A stretch of DNA of 64,000 bases from Gordionus sp. m RMFG-2023 (taxonomy: Eukaryota; Nematomorpha; Gordioida; Chordodea; Parachordodidae), in assembly GCF_954871325.1 (NCBI RefSeq), contig NC_088775.1:40959561-41023560 (forward strand). The letters are read 5' to 3'. The notes beneath the pieces were generated by a model. That model was given only the letters and a program-made list of their open reading frames with translations. It made no database searches and was not told where the DNA came from. Both the position numbers and the translations under genes were made by a program. The stretch's first letter is position 1; every line of letters starts with the position of its first letter. This document shows, piece by piece, positions 47,396 to 57,784 of the stretch.

Positions 47396-48093
47396 ATTAT
47401 TGTAACTATATAAATACAATATACTTTTAAAATTTACGAGTATCCATTTTGATTATTTCTGTTATTCTTATCTTATCTTATCTAGCACGTTGGTCATAGA
47501 CCTGCCCAAAATGAGCGAACGTGAATTTTATGAAGGCCCACCCTTCATAAAATTATGCCGATTATTTTTATCAAGGATACCAACAAACCTTGTACCCAGT
47601 TGTAGATTAACTAAATGAGTGGAACTTACCCTTTCCGATATTGTAATTGTAATTTAATAATTAATAATATAAAGACATATATATATCTTATCTGTTTTTT
47701 AGTCTTGAATAGTTATATTCATGATAAGGAGTGAGTTAAGAATATTTGAGTCCATGGACATCAAAATTCCATTTCATTTGTTAGGTTATATTCTTCCAAA
47801 AGATGAACCGGAAAATCTTCGCCATTTGGGATGGATAGATCAGTCAACTTAAATTATCATTTTATTAAAGTTATTAATATTTTATATTATAATATTATTT
47901 TTTTCATGTTTTTCATAAAGTAACAAGCACGCCAAAATACGTCATATATTTATTTTTATGTAAATAAATAAATAAAATTACGAAAGCTCTCGTTTATAAA
48001 TGTTCGTTTTATAATTATTTTATTTGAATAACAGAAATAATCAAAATTGATACTCATAAATTTTAAAAGTATATTGTATTTATATAGTTACAA
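47396..48093. mobile_element. inverted-repeat element (MITE-like) carrying one copy of the conserved segment
   Basis: Inverted repeats of about 68 bases: left 47396-47463 (TTGTAACTATATAAATACAA, TATACTTTTAAAATTTACGA) and right 48026-48093. Almost all of the left half of the interior (47465-47840) is the segment also found as arms at 21666-22033 and 23775-24143. No clean target duplication was found. Confidence 0.7.
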
Positions 48094-48118
48094 TATCATT
48101 GATCATACTAGATTCTTA

Positions 48119-48360
48119 TGGATGCTCATCAAAGCAATTTTGATCTTTTTGATTTAGACAATATAACTTCTACAAGATTTTTAAGAATATATTTACTATT
48201 GATTTGAAATGTAATTATTTAAAGTTTTAACCTAAAATTTTTATCTATATATATATTCTATAATCTATTTAATAGGTTGGGGCTCAATTTGAATCATTTA
48301 ATGATTTGCAGGAAGCTATAAATAGATATGAGAATATAGTATATACAAAATATAGCGACA
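48119..48360 (+). pseudogene. 5' exons of a FAR1/SWIM-type MULE transposase
   Basis: Exon 1 starts at the ATG at 48119 (MDAHQSNFDLFDLDNITST). After an AT-rich intron ending TTTAATAG at 48281 comes VGAQFESFNDLQEAINRYEN, then IVYTKYSDMY, the start of the FAR1-like zinc-binding domain of ZSWIM/MULE proteins. The frame then breaks. The rest of the domain (YVCIHGGRKFKSRGKG) resumes only at 59856, after an 11.4-kb insertion. A second copy of these exons, inverted, lies at 14060-14282. Confidence 0.7.
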
Positions 48361-48494
48361 TGTATTAACCTTACCAATTTTGATCAAAAAATTATTCATA
48401 CAATGATTTATAAATTAGTGTTGTTAAACGACTGAGTCGAGTCGACTTAGTCGAAAACTGAATCTTGTGTAAATCCATGACTAGTAGCTTGTGT

Positions 48495-48878
48495 TGTGCG
48501 GCGATATCTTCTCCTGGGAATATTCAAACTTGCTAATCTTATTTTCTTTGCTTTTACCTTTACTTATTCACAGGATGGAGGTCTACACCCTGCGCGTCGC
48601 TTGGAGGGAACGCCCTATCTTTCATATTCATATTTCCATTTGTTTTCTTCATTTTGTTTATTGGACAGGTATCCTTAGCACCCGGCTGTCCAGGCCTGTC
48701 GGTGACCGGGGTGTCATCTCTAAGCTCCGAAATTCATCATACCATATGTCTTTACACATCAGTCATCGAAGAAAAACTGGAAAGTTTTTATGGTTCTTAC
48801 AAGGATTGAACCTGCGTCCTTGTTCATACTCGTGTTTCCAAGCGTACATCTTACCCATTAGGCCACCCCGGCGATGAT
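48495..48878 (-). mobile_element. tRNA-derived SINE
   Basis: On the minus strand the head (48878 downward) has box A TGGCCTAATGGGT (48853-48865) and box B GGTTCAATCC (48803-48812), about 40 bases apart, in a tRNA-like context (GCCGGGGTGGCC at the start). A G+C-rich body of about 300 bases follows, with CAGGCCTGGACAGCCGGGTG and GGAGAAGATATCGCCGCA at the far end. The length and G+C content contrast with the surroundings. The spurious open frame on the plus strand here is its shadow. Confidence 0.75.
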
Positions 48879-48889
48879 GATGTTCCTTT

Positions 48890-50680
48890 CTAAAAATGAC
48901 AATTATCATAATCTGTATTTTTAAACATATTAGTCGCTAATGGGTAAAAACATAAATTGTAAATATGTTAAATTAAAATTTCAGTGAAGATGTACCCTAG
49001 ATAAGTGACAATTGTCATAATCGTTATTTCTAAAGTTTTTTGAAATTTTTTGAAACAAACAAGTAAAAATATAGGCTGGTCATAATCTTTATTTTTAAAG
49101 ATTTTTGAATTTTTTTGACGGAAATAGAGAAAAATATTTAGTGTAAATATGTTAAATTAAAATTTCAGTGAAGATGTACCCTAGTAGTAAAGTGACAATT
49201 GCCATAATCGTTATTACTAAGTTTTCTAATTTTTTTGACGCAAATAGGTAAACATATAGATTGTAAATATGTTAAATTAAAATTTCGGTGATAGATAAGT
49301 GACAATTGTCAAAATCGTTATTTCTACAGTTTTTTGAAATTTTTTTGACGCATATAGGTAAAAATATAGATTGTAAATACGTTTAATTAAAAATTCGATG
49401 AAGATGTATCATAGATAAGTGGCAATTGTCATAATCGTTATTTCTAAAGTTTTTTGAAATTTTTTATATAGGTAAAAATTTAGATTGTAAATACGTTTAA
49501 TTAAAAATTCGATGAAGATGTATCATAGATAAGTGACAATTGTCATAATCGTTATTCCTAATGTTTTTTGAAATTTTTTGACGTAATAGAAATGTGACAA
49601 TTGTCATAATCGTTATTTTTTAACTTTTTTGAATTTTTTTAAAGTAAATAGGTAAAAATATATATTGTAAAGATGTTAAAATAAATTCAGTGAAGATGTA
49701 CCATAGAAGAGTGATAGGTGATCTGCATCAGGCCTAATTTTTCAAGCCCGGCCCGAAATTTTTTTTAGAAAAGTTTTGCCGGCCCGGCCCGAACCCGAAT
49801 TTTTTTTAGAAAAGTTTTGCCGGCCCGGCCCGAACCCGAAATTTTTTTTAAAAAAATTTCCCGACCCAGCCCGGCACGAATTTATTTAAATATAGAAATT
49901 AATCTTTATAATTACTCAAAATAAAAGACATATGTTATATGTAGTTTAGTGTCAATAAATAAAATCAAATATTTTTATTGACATAAAATATTCAATATAA
50001 AATTGATAAATTTAGATATATTTAAAAAAATATACAAGGTCCGACCCGACCTAACCTGATTATTTTAAATAGAATTTGGCCCGAGACTCGGGCCGGGCCT
50101 AACTTTGCAGATCTCTAGTGACAATTGTCATAAACGTTATTTTTAACTTTTTTGAATTTTTTTGAAACAAATGGGTAAAAATATATATTGTAAACATGTT
50201 AAATTAAAATTTTTGTCATAATCGTTATTTTTAAACTTTTTTGAAGCAAATGGGTAAAAATATATATTGTAAACATGTTAAATTAAATTTTCAGTGAAGA
50301 TGTACCATAGAAAGTGACAATTGTCATAATCGTTATTGAACTTTTTTGAATTTTTTTAAAATAAATCGGTAAAAATATATATTGTAAAAATGTTAAATTA
50401 AAATTTCAGTGAAGATGTACCATAGAAAAGTGAGAATTGATATAATCGTTATTTGGAACTTTTTTGAATTTTTTCAAAGAAAATAAGTAAAAATATATAT
50501 TATAATCATGTTATATTAAAATTTCAGTGAAGATGACCATAAAAAAGTTTCAATTGTCATAATCATTTTTTGTGAACCTTTTTGAAAATTTTTAAAGCAA
50601 ACTTGTAAATATATATATATATTGTAAACATGTTAAATTAAAATTTCAGTTAATCGTTATTTAAAATATTTTTGAATTTT
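48890..50680 (+). repeat. ~115-base minisatellite, left arm of element E, about 14 copies
   Basis: Units contain AAAATTTCAGTGAAGATGTA, CATAGAAAAGTGACAATTGT, CATAATCGTTATTT and GGTAAAAATATATATTGTAA. Interrupted by the small element at 49718-50116. Confidence 0.9.
49718..50116. mobile_element. small non-autonomous hAT with GCCCGGCCCGAACCCG repeats
   Basis: 399 bases inside a minisatellite unit. Target sequence AGTGATAG (49710-49717) against AGTGACAA (50117-50124): six of eight bases agree, and the second matches the array consensus. Ends GTGATCTGCATC and, read inward, AGAGATCTGCAAAG. Repeated GCCGGCCCGGCCCGAACCCG motifs lie inside. Related in style to hAT D but with a different motif. Confidence 0.75.
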
Positions 50681-51483
50681 TTTGCCCAAATGATCTGGAT
50701 TTTAGCCCACGCCCTTCTATCAAATTGGGCTCGCTAGCTAAATAATTTAAAAAGTGCTAACGGACCTTTGAAAAATTTTAACAATGGGCAGGCTAATAAA
50801 CAACTTTTATTTGTTATTTAAAATTTATTAGGTAAACATTAAAAAATATATTCTTCATATAACTTTTTTTTAAATACCAGATTATCGATAACTGTTGTGA
50901 TTGTTATCGTCGGAAAAATTAATGAGATAAAAAAAATTTGTTGGATTTGAAATTATAGGGTCAAAGTATTTCGTCCTATAATTGATCAAATTATAAACAT
51001 CAGAACGGTTTTCTGCAAAAAGAGAGTTTATTTTGAATGTGCAATATTATCCTAAACATTTTGATAAAAATAATAGTAAAGGTATTTCTGAAAAGGCCTT
51101 GGAAAAAGTGACACAACTATATTGAATGTTAAATAACGTAACGAATTGTGTTCATTTGTCTGTGAATTCAAAGATTTAATAGCAGAATTAAATGAAACGG
51201 ACGATGATATCGTATGAGCAGGTGATGAGTCTAATTAAAAAGTAGAATAAGATAATAACTCAGAATGTGAATTGTGATAATAATGTAACAATTGTTTAAT
51301 ATGCCTGTATGAAATTCTTAAAAGATACAATATGCACACCATACACTAATTTATTTTTCACATATGAATACATTTCTTTATCATTTACTCAAGTTAATTG
51401 CGAGAGAACATTTAGTAAATTATAAAAAATAGGCTGAGAAATAATATAGACGAAGAAAAATTAGGATCATTTTTAATGTTAGT
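50681..51483 (+). pseudogene. old hAT relic (ZMYM/52-kDa-repressor type)
   Basis: Fragments of a decayed transposase in order: YPKHFDKNNSKGISEKALEK (about 51045-51110) and, near the end, SLSFTQVNCERTFSKL then RLRNNIDEEKLGSFLMLV in shifted frames (51375-51490), the C-terminal dimerisation region. Several frame changes. The last codons are split by the hAT C insertion, and the frame after it at 53267 (LVEIELKDIILLFKNH) could be its end. Confidence 0.7.
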
Positions 51484-51491
51484 TGTATGAG

Positions 51492-53258
51492 AAGTGGCGT
51501 AGGCATGGGGGGGGGTTTAAGGGTTCAACTTCCCCTCCCCCTCCCCCATGAAAAATGAAAAAAAAATTTTTTTTTTTAAAATTTTATTTTTAAAATTTTT
51601 TTTTTTAAATTTTTGAATATTAATTTAATAAATTCTTAATAAACGCTTGATTTTTATGTTTTAAATTTATTATAAATAATAATAGATATACATATTTGAT
51701 TATTTTTATATATTTTTTTGGTTTGCAGCTATTTCACACCACCCAAAAAAAGGGAGTTATTTATTCAAACGTATCATGATATTGACTCAAAAAATCAAAA
51801 AAAAACTAAAAAGATTTTGTCCGACCAGATTCATCGAAAGACAAGAGTCGGTGAAACTCTTTATTGAAATATATGATGTTGTCTTTGCAGCACTAGAATT
51901 TTATATATCAAGCAAGGAAAAAGATTCAGCAGATGCCGAAAATCTTTTGCAGGCTATTATTAAGCTACAGTTTTTAATTTCAATTCAATGTGTTTATTTT
52001 TTATTTAATTATACATATGATTTTAGCAAAATGCTACAAAATTGATTTGGATTTAAGGGAGATTATGAATAGAGCAAAGGATATTGTTGAAATATTAACA
52101 AATATCAGAGAGAATGTGGATGAAAAATTTCATGAAATATATGAAAAAGTAAAGGAGATTGCTAATATGTTTGGAATTGAAATTTTTAGACCTAGAGTAG
52201 TCTAGACAATCCAATCGATCAAATATTGATGCATGTACGATTGAGGATTTTTATAAAATAAACATTTTTATTCCCCTTATTGATACATTTTTGTTTCAAT
52301 TAAAAGAAAGATTTATTAGTCATAATTATATTTTAAAAAGCTTTTATTTTCTTTTGCCGGTAGAGTCTAAACTATTGATTACACTTGAAACACGAAAGGA
52401 TATTAAAAAAATCTTAGAGTTTTATGCTGATGATTTAGTAGGTTCATATGATAAGTTACTTTGTGATGTCGAATTTTGGTATAAAAATCTTGACAGAATA
52501 GGGTATTCTTTGAGATCAAAAAATGCTCTGCAGGCCTTTTCCATGTGTAATTTCATTTTAGATTCCCTGCCTAATATCAAAACATTATTAATTATTTTAG
52601 CTACCTTGCCAATTAGTACCTGCATCAATGAAAGGTCTTTTTCAACTTTAAAAAGGTTAAAAACCTATTTAAGAAACACAACCGGTGAAAAACGTTTAAA
52701 TGGATTAGCCCTATTGAATATTTATAAGGAGATTATTTTAGATAAAAATTTGATTCTAGATGAATTAGCAAAATCTAAGAGAAAAGTAGATCTCTCTTTT
52801 TAAATTCAAATCAAAAAATAGCAATAAAATTTTATTAGTTTTAATAAATAATCAATTTTTTTTTGTAAAAAAAGTATTATTTATAAGATAATATCATCAT
52901 ATTTTTTTAAATACCATTATTTGCATTTACACATATTTTATATAATTTTACTTTTTTAAAAATAGAGTCTTTATACATTATAATTTTTAATATTAAAATC
53001 TGTATTATATAAAATATCAACGTTTTGAAAATATTTTAATTAATAAAAATATATACATGATTAAATAAAGGAATGTAAAATATATAATAAAATACCCTAA
53101 AATTTTATTATATGAAAATATAAAACAATTTTAACAAATCCAAAAATATAAGCAATTAAGTGTTCAAAAAAATGGGAGGTTTGTTGGGGGGCGAAGCCCC
53201 CCCTCCCAATTTAATAACCCCCCCCCCCCATCATGATAAAATCCTGGCTACGCCTTTG
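51492..53258 (+). mobile_element. hAT element C, 8-bp target duplication TGTATGAG
   Basis: Exact duplication TGTATGAG at 51484-51491 and 53259-53266. Ends AAGTGGCGTAGGCAT and, read inward, CAAAGGCGTAGCCAGGAT, followed by G-rich and C-rich runs (GGGGGGG near 51510, CCCCCCC near 53220). Inserted into the end of the old hAT relic. At 1.77 kb it holds only the C-terminal part of a transposase gene. Confidence 0.9.
51740..52803 (+). pseudogene. hAT C transposase, C-terminal two thirds
   Basis: Frames in order: KRFCPTRFIERQESVKLFIE (51806-51865), SADAENLLQAIIKLQFLIS, LREIMNRAKDIVEILTNIRE (52048-52107), MFGIEIFRPRVV, then a one-base shift near 52200 and FYKINIFIPLIDTFLFQLKE, followed by a long frame 52291-52803 with IIILATLPISTCINERSF-like sequence (LATLPISTCINERSFSTL) and KRLNGLALLNIYKE, the dimerisation region. 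The type is that of the 52-kDa repressor/ZMYM-like hAT transposases of animals. The N-terminal zinc finger and first Asp region are absent. Confidence 0.85.
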
Positions 53259-53811
53259 TGTATGAGAACCTTTAGTGGAGATTGAACTAAAAGATATAAT
53301 TCTTTTATTTAAAAATCATGTAATACATATAAAAAAAAACATTTAGAAAATAAATAAATATTGTTACTTAAATTTTTTAAATGGTATTTTAACATTTAAA
53401 AAAAAGGTTAGGGTACCTTTTCAGGGGCAATTATTTTTGTTATTTTTTAATGTTATTTTTTGTTATTTTTTTATGCGATTTTTTGTTATTTTTTTATGCG
53501 ATTTTTTTTATGTAATTTTTTTATGAAAACTATTGTTTTTATGTTATTTTTTTATGATTGGTTCATTTTCTTATTGGTTAATTTTTTATTTAAGATATTT
53601 TTAAATTAATATATCTTTTTTTATTTAAAATATTTTAAAATAATTTTTTCTAAAATTTAAAATTCGTACAATTATTTAAAGGAAGTGATGGGGGCAAATA
53701 AGGGGGAAGGCTAGGGGTAAGGGGTAAAATTATTAGATTATGTACAATGCGGGTAGGTTTGGGGTTAAATTTTTGACAGATGAAACTTCGATATTTAAAA
53801 TTTATTTGGTT

Positions 53812-54012
53812 GATTCTTTCTATACAAACTTAATATGATTTCTTCTAAACAAACTTAATACGATTCCTTCTATACAAACTTAATATGATTCCCTCTATAC
53901 AAACTTAATATGATTCCTTCTATACAAACTTAATATGATTCCATCTATATAAACTTAATATGATTCCTTCTATACAAACTTAATATGATTCCTTCTATAC
54001 AAACTTAATATG
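53812..54012 (+). repeat. 25-base tandem repeat, about 8 copies, inside Merlin
   Basis: Unit TACAAACTTAATATGATTCC TTCTA, with very little variation between copies, so the expansion is recent. It lies between the left inverted repeat and the 3' end of the transposase gene. Confidence 0.9.
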
Positions 54013-54124
54013 AATAATTTTTTATAAAATTTGTATAAAGAATTTAATTTTTTTTAGTGATAACACTATAATTAAAGGAAGATTCCAAAAATAAATAAAA
54101 TTTAAGCATAACAATAGAAATAAT

Positions 54125-54990
54125 TTATTCATTAAATTGAAATATACTATTAAAATTTATACAATCATTAATAAAATGAATAAAAACATCAAAACGATTT
54201 AATAATCTATATTTTCGAAAATATCTATATTCAAGAAGATATTCATGAATATTATCCCGATCCCCATGTCTTTTATAATTTGCCTTTAGATCCCGCCACA
54301 GCCTCTCGACTTTTTGAGTGTGGATCGATCTGTCATTTGGATCAACAAAATTTTGCGAATGGTTGATCCGATAGTGGAAATTGAACTTTCTAGCCGATTA
54401 TATCTAAGATAAATATATTTACATTTATCACCACTTTTGCTTTATTGAAAAAATAAATTCACATACCCTAACCACGAGTCAGTTATCGTGGAATCTTGCA
54501 TAACATTATCTTTAACCACACGAGGTGATATCTTGATCTCTTGTTGTGGTGGCACTTAAAAATATCTCATTTGTTTCCCGACATATACCACCAATAATCC
54601 ATAGAGCCTCGGAAGTCAAATGCCGACCACGGTTATATTTACGCTTCCATACATGAGTTTCATCAATTTCAATAACGTGGCCAGGCCCCCCGATCTTTGA
54701 ATGATTTGAGGCTATATAGAATCCACATACCTTTCGAAATTTTTTAAACCTATATAAGTGAAGTAAAAAACCATATTATACTTTAGATTACCATCTTGAA
54801 ATTGCCTTCTTATCATAATCTAACTCTTTCGAAGCAGTTAAAATTTTATAACGGCCTAAAAATAATTTTGTTTAATATTTTTTAAAGAATTGGTACTTAT
54901 GTACAAGTGCACTAGTCTTAAAAATCTCCCAACATCATGAATTCCTTCAAAAATGGAATCTAAAAATTCGTCATTTATGAATATTCATTT
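54125..54990 (-). pseudogene. Merlin (IS1016/IS1595-type) transposase
   Basis: From the 5' end: NDEFLDSIFEGIHDVGRF (near 54965), ASKELDYDKKAISRW (about 54790-54840), KIGGPGHVIEIDETHVWKRK with the first Asp region, RKYNRGRHLTSEALWIIGGI, IKISPRVVKDNVMQDSTI and TDSWLGY with the second, then NHSQNFVDPNDRSIHTQKVE and RLWRDLKANYKRHGDRDN with the Glu, ending with a stop at 54125. Short AT-rich introns are likely (GTAAATATAT-like spots on the minus strand near 54420 and 54750), and at least one frame change lies near 54545. The core signature IEIDET and HTQKVERLW is diagnostic. Confidence 0.85.
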
Positions 54991-55384
54991 TAAAAAAAAT
55001 GGAAGGAATTATATAATATATATTGGAACTAAAAAAAAGGGAACCAAAAAAAGATATATACCTAAAAAAAAATTAAAAATGGAAAGTTTGGTCTACCAAA
55101 AATCTTACCCCTAGCCTTCCCCCTTATTTGCCCCCATCACTTCCTTTAAATAATTGTACGAATTTTAAATTTTAGAAAAAATCATTTTAAAATATCTTAA
55201 ATAAAAAATTAACCAATAAGAAAATGAACCAATCATAAAAAAATAACATAAAAACAATAGCTTTCATAAAAAAATTACATAAAAAAAAATCGCATAAAAA
55301 AATAACAAAAAATCGCATAAAAAATAACAAAAAATAACATAAAAAAATAACAAAAATAATTACCCCTGAAAAGGTACCCTAACC

Positions 55385-55950
55385 AAAAAAAAATAGGAAC
55401 GCTTTTGAACACAAAAAATTTGGATTTATTTTGCATGATAATAACAAATAATATGAGTAAATAATAAATTTTTTTTTTTATATTATAATAAATATTTTGA
55501 TCATAATTTAAATCGAATATTTATTTATGCTTACTAAATTATGAAATTTTTAGTAAGGGTTTAGTGTAGTGTAGCATTGAGACTGAACCATTTATTAAAA
55601 TAAGAATTTTTTTTTACTGGTGCCATCGAGGCGCTATAATCATTGAAATTTATAGAATAAATATATAATACATTTTAAATTGAAATAATTTAAAGAACCA
55701 AAAAATCTTGCTATTGTTACAAATTTTAAATAACAATGGGAGAGACGGTGGAGGGTCATTTGTTTTCTATTTTAATCTTTATTTTTCGGATCTTTTCTCA
55801 ATTTTTTTCTTCTCAATTTTCATTTAATTTTTTTAGTATAAACTAGCAATAATTAATTTTGATAAATAAATTTATAAGTGAGTGCTCATGGCATATTATA
55901 TTAATATGGGTGGAAATTTTATGTCCCCAAAAAATTTTCTGCAAATATAT
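55385..55950. other. AT-rich spacer between Merlin and a MULE relic
   Basis: No gene recognised. It may be the 5' part of the second MULE. Confidence 0.4.
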
Positions 55951-55959
55951 CAGTACCCC

Positions 55960-56664
55960 CACCCCCCAAAACACAAAATCTTACGAAAATATATTCGAAA
56001 TAATATTATCTAAATGTCAAGAAAGGGATTTATTTCCTGATCCATTATATATATACATGGATTTCGAAAAATTTGCTATGAGCGAGGTTAAAACTGTCAT
56101 TGGTATGATCATTAATATGTTAAATTATTTATATTTGTTTCAATTAGGGGATCATATTATAATCAGAGGATGATTTACCATTTGTGTCAAAGTACCCATA
56201 GAAAACTACAAAAGCTAGGTCTGGAAAGCCAATACAGAACCGATGAAACCCTAAGCTTCTTTTGTGGCATGATGGACGACTTAGCATTTGTTACTTTATG
56301 TGATATGAGCAATGCAATCGCATTCCTGAGATCAGTTACTCCGACCAATGGTAAAGATATTCTTGAATATTTCGATAAAAATTACATCAATGGAGTCAAG
56401 GGAGGTCACAAGCAGCAATTCTCAATCCCAGACACGTCGAATTGGACTCGATTCCCTCCAGAAACTTGGAACGTGAATGAAAGCACCCTATCTGATGAAG
56501 AACCCACAAATAATCAATGCGAAGGTTGGGATCATCATTTTTTATATCTGGTTGGGAATAAACGCCCATCAATTTGGGTATTCATTAATAAAATAAAATG
56601 CGAGGTTGCTGCCGATGAAACCGAACTTGAACGATGGCTTGTAGGTAGTTGGACACCAAAATAA
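55960..56664 (+). pseudogene. second MULE transposase relic (MULE domain, C-terminal half)
   Basis: First piece (55970-56102): FEIILSKCQERDLFPDPL, YIYMDFEKFAMSEVKTVIG, the conserved stretch around the second catalytic Asp of MULE transposases. A 45-base GT-AG intron (56103-56147) follows and joins to GDHIIIRG. A one-base loss near 56170 shifts into the next frame, YHLCQSTHRKLQKLGLESQY, FFCGMMDDLAFVTLCDM, FPPETWNVNESTLSDEEP and TNNQCEGWDHHFLYLVGN, with the third acidic residue in NNQCEGW. The end at 56664 fits the family. The N-terminal half is missing. It is unrelated in detail to the FAR1/SWIM-type MULE around it. Confidence 0.85.
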
Positions 56665-56689
56665 AATCGCAGAGTTATAATACACAGAT

Positions 56690-57784
56690 TCGGTTAAAGA
56701 AACTTTGCGAGGAATATCGTTTTAGGGTGCAAGGCCTTCCAGATTAGATTTTATGAGGGCGATTTTCACCTTTATTTGATGTCAACCGATATAATTATTC
56801 TAAATTATAAAATTTGTATATACATAATGATTTTTCAATTAAATAAACAGATCTTATTGCAAGTTTTGTCAAATTTAGTCTACTTAATATAGTAATTAAG
56901 GATGGATATTGTATTTATTACTATAGCAAATAATTTTTACGAAAATTAGTAATACATGGGTTATTTTACTGGGGTATTTTTTTGTCCCAGTACCAATTTG
57001 AACATCATTTTTTATGGAGGGTATATGAGTAATCTTTAAGTAATGAATTGGGGCCTAAAAAATTTATTAAATTTCTATAATAATTTTTTTTAAAATACTA
57101 ATTTGCCTATACTTTATTAAATCCAAATAAAAATATACCGATATTATTAGGTCCTAACAGGAGGTTTTTATTCCGAGGTTTTTTCTGGGGTTTTTTTCCG
57201 GGATTCGATATTTTATTATATGAAATTAAAAATAATATTGACATTATAGGGGAAATGTGACGTGCCTTTTTGATAAAAATTATAAAAAGAGGAAAAGATT
57301 TGTTTTCACTTTTAAAGAAAACATGGTACGTCTGATCAATTGCGATAAAAAATTTTTTTGAGGAAGATTTATGATCATCGATTTTGCGAAAAAAGGTTTA
57401 ATTAATCCTCCCCCCCCCCCCCTCAAATTTATTCTTAAATACTTTATATAAATAATAACAAATTCAGAATCGTTTTGTAACATTTTTTAAAGAAAATACG
57501 TTTGCATTTTTAGGCGTGGCGATTAAGTGTGTGAACCCCGGGTCTTTTCCAGAGGTTCGTGATCAGAGCTGGTTTAGTCAATTTTTAGACCCAAACCACG
57601 GGTCTGGGGTTACACAACTAACCAATTAACAAAATTAATCTTTTTTTTTATTTAAATAGTTTTCAAATCAAGAAATTTATTTATACGTGTAGATTTAAAA
57701 ATCAATCTCCTAACTTTCAAATTTGAACGGTTATGTAATTAAAAAGCGTGCTATTCTCCTCGCCCAATAAGATAAACGGACGTA
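56690..57784. other. AT-rich interior of element E with one hairpin
   Basis: No gene. A run of 12-14 C lies at 57408-57422. At about 57527-57617 a hairpin-like pair, GTGTGTGAACCCCGGGTC and GGGTCTGGGGTTACACAAC, looks like a collapsed MITE. Confidence 0.5.

Larger units (their letters stand above)
53406..55384. mobile_element. Merlin transposon with ~300-base inverted repeats
   Basis: Terminal sequence GGTTAGGGTACCTTTTCAGG at the left and its complement ending GGTACCCTAACC at 55384. Inverted repeats extend about 316 bases on the left (to 53721) and 281 on the right (from 55104), ending at the shared CTTACCCCTAGCCTTCCCCC. Flanked by A8 and A9 runs, compatible with the 8-9 bp duplication of Merlin. 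It contains one minus-strand transposase gene. Confidence 0.9.

Noticed and set aside
48491-48877. 128-residue plus-strand frame
   Set aside because: It is the antisense shadow of a tRNA-derived SINE with boxes A and B on the minus strand.
48797-48878. Functional tRNA gene on the minus strand
   Set aside because: Boxes A and B are present, but the stems do not close cleanly and a long SINE body follows, so it is read as a SINE head.
48890-50680. CRISPR-like array (regular repeats with a palindrome)
   Set aside because: Units are adjacent and alike along their whole length, with no unique spacers, in a eukaryotic transposon. It is a minisatellite.
56690-57770. A further gene between the second MULE relic and the right minisatellite
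   Set aside because: Only short frames without motifs. The frame at 57280-57483 runs through a poly-C/G tract and is not convincing.
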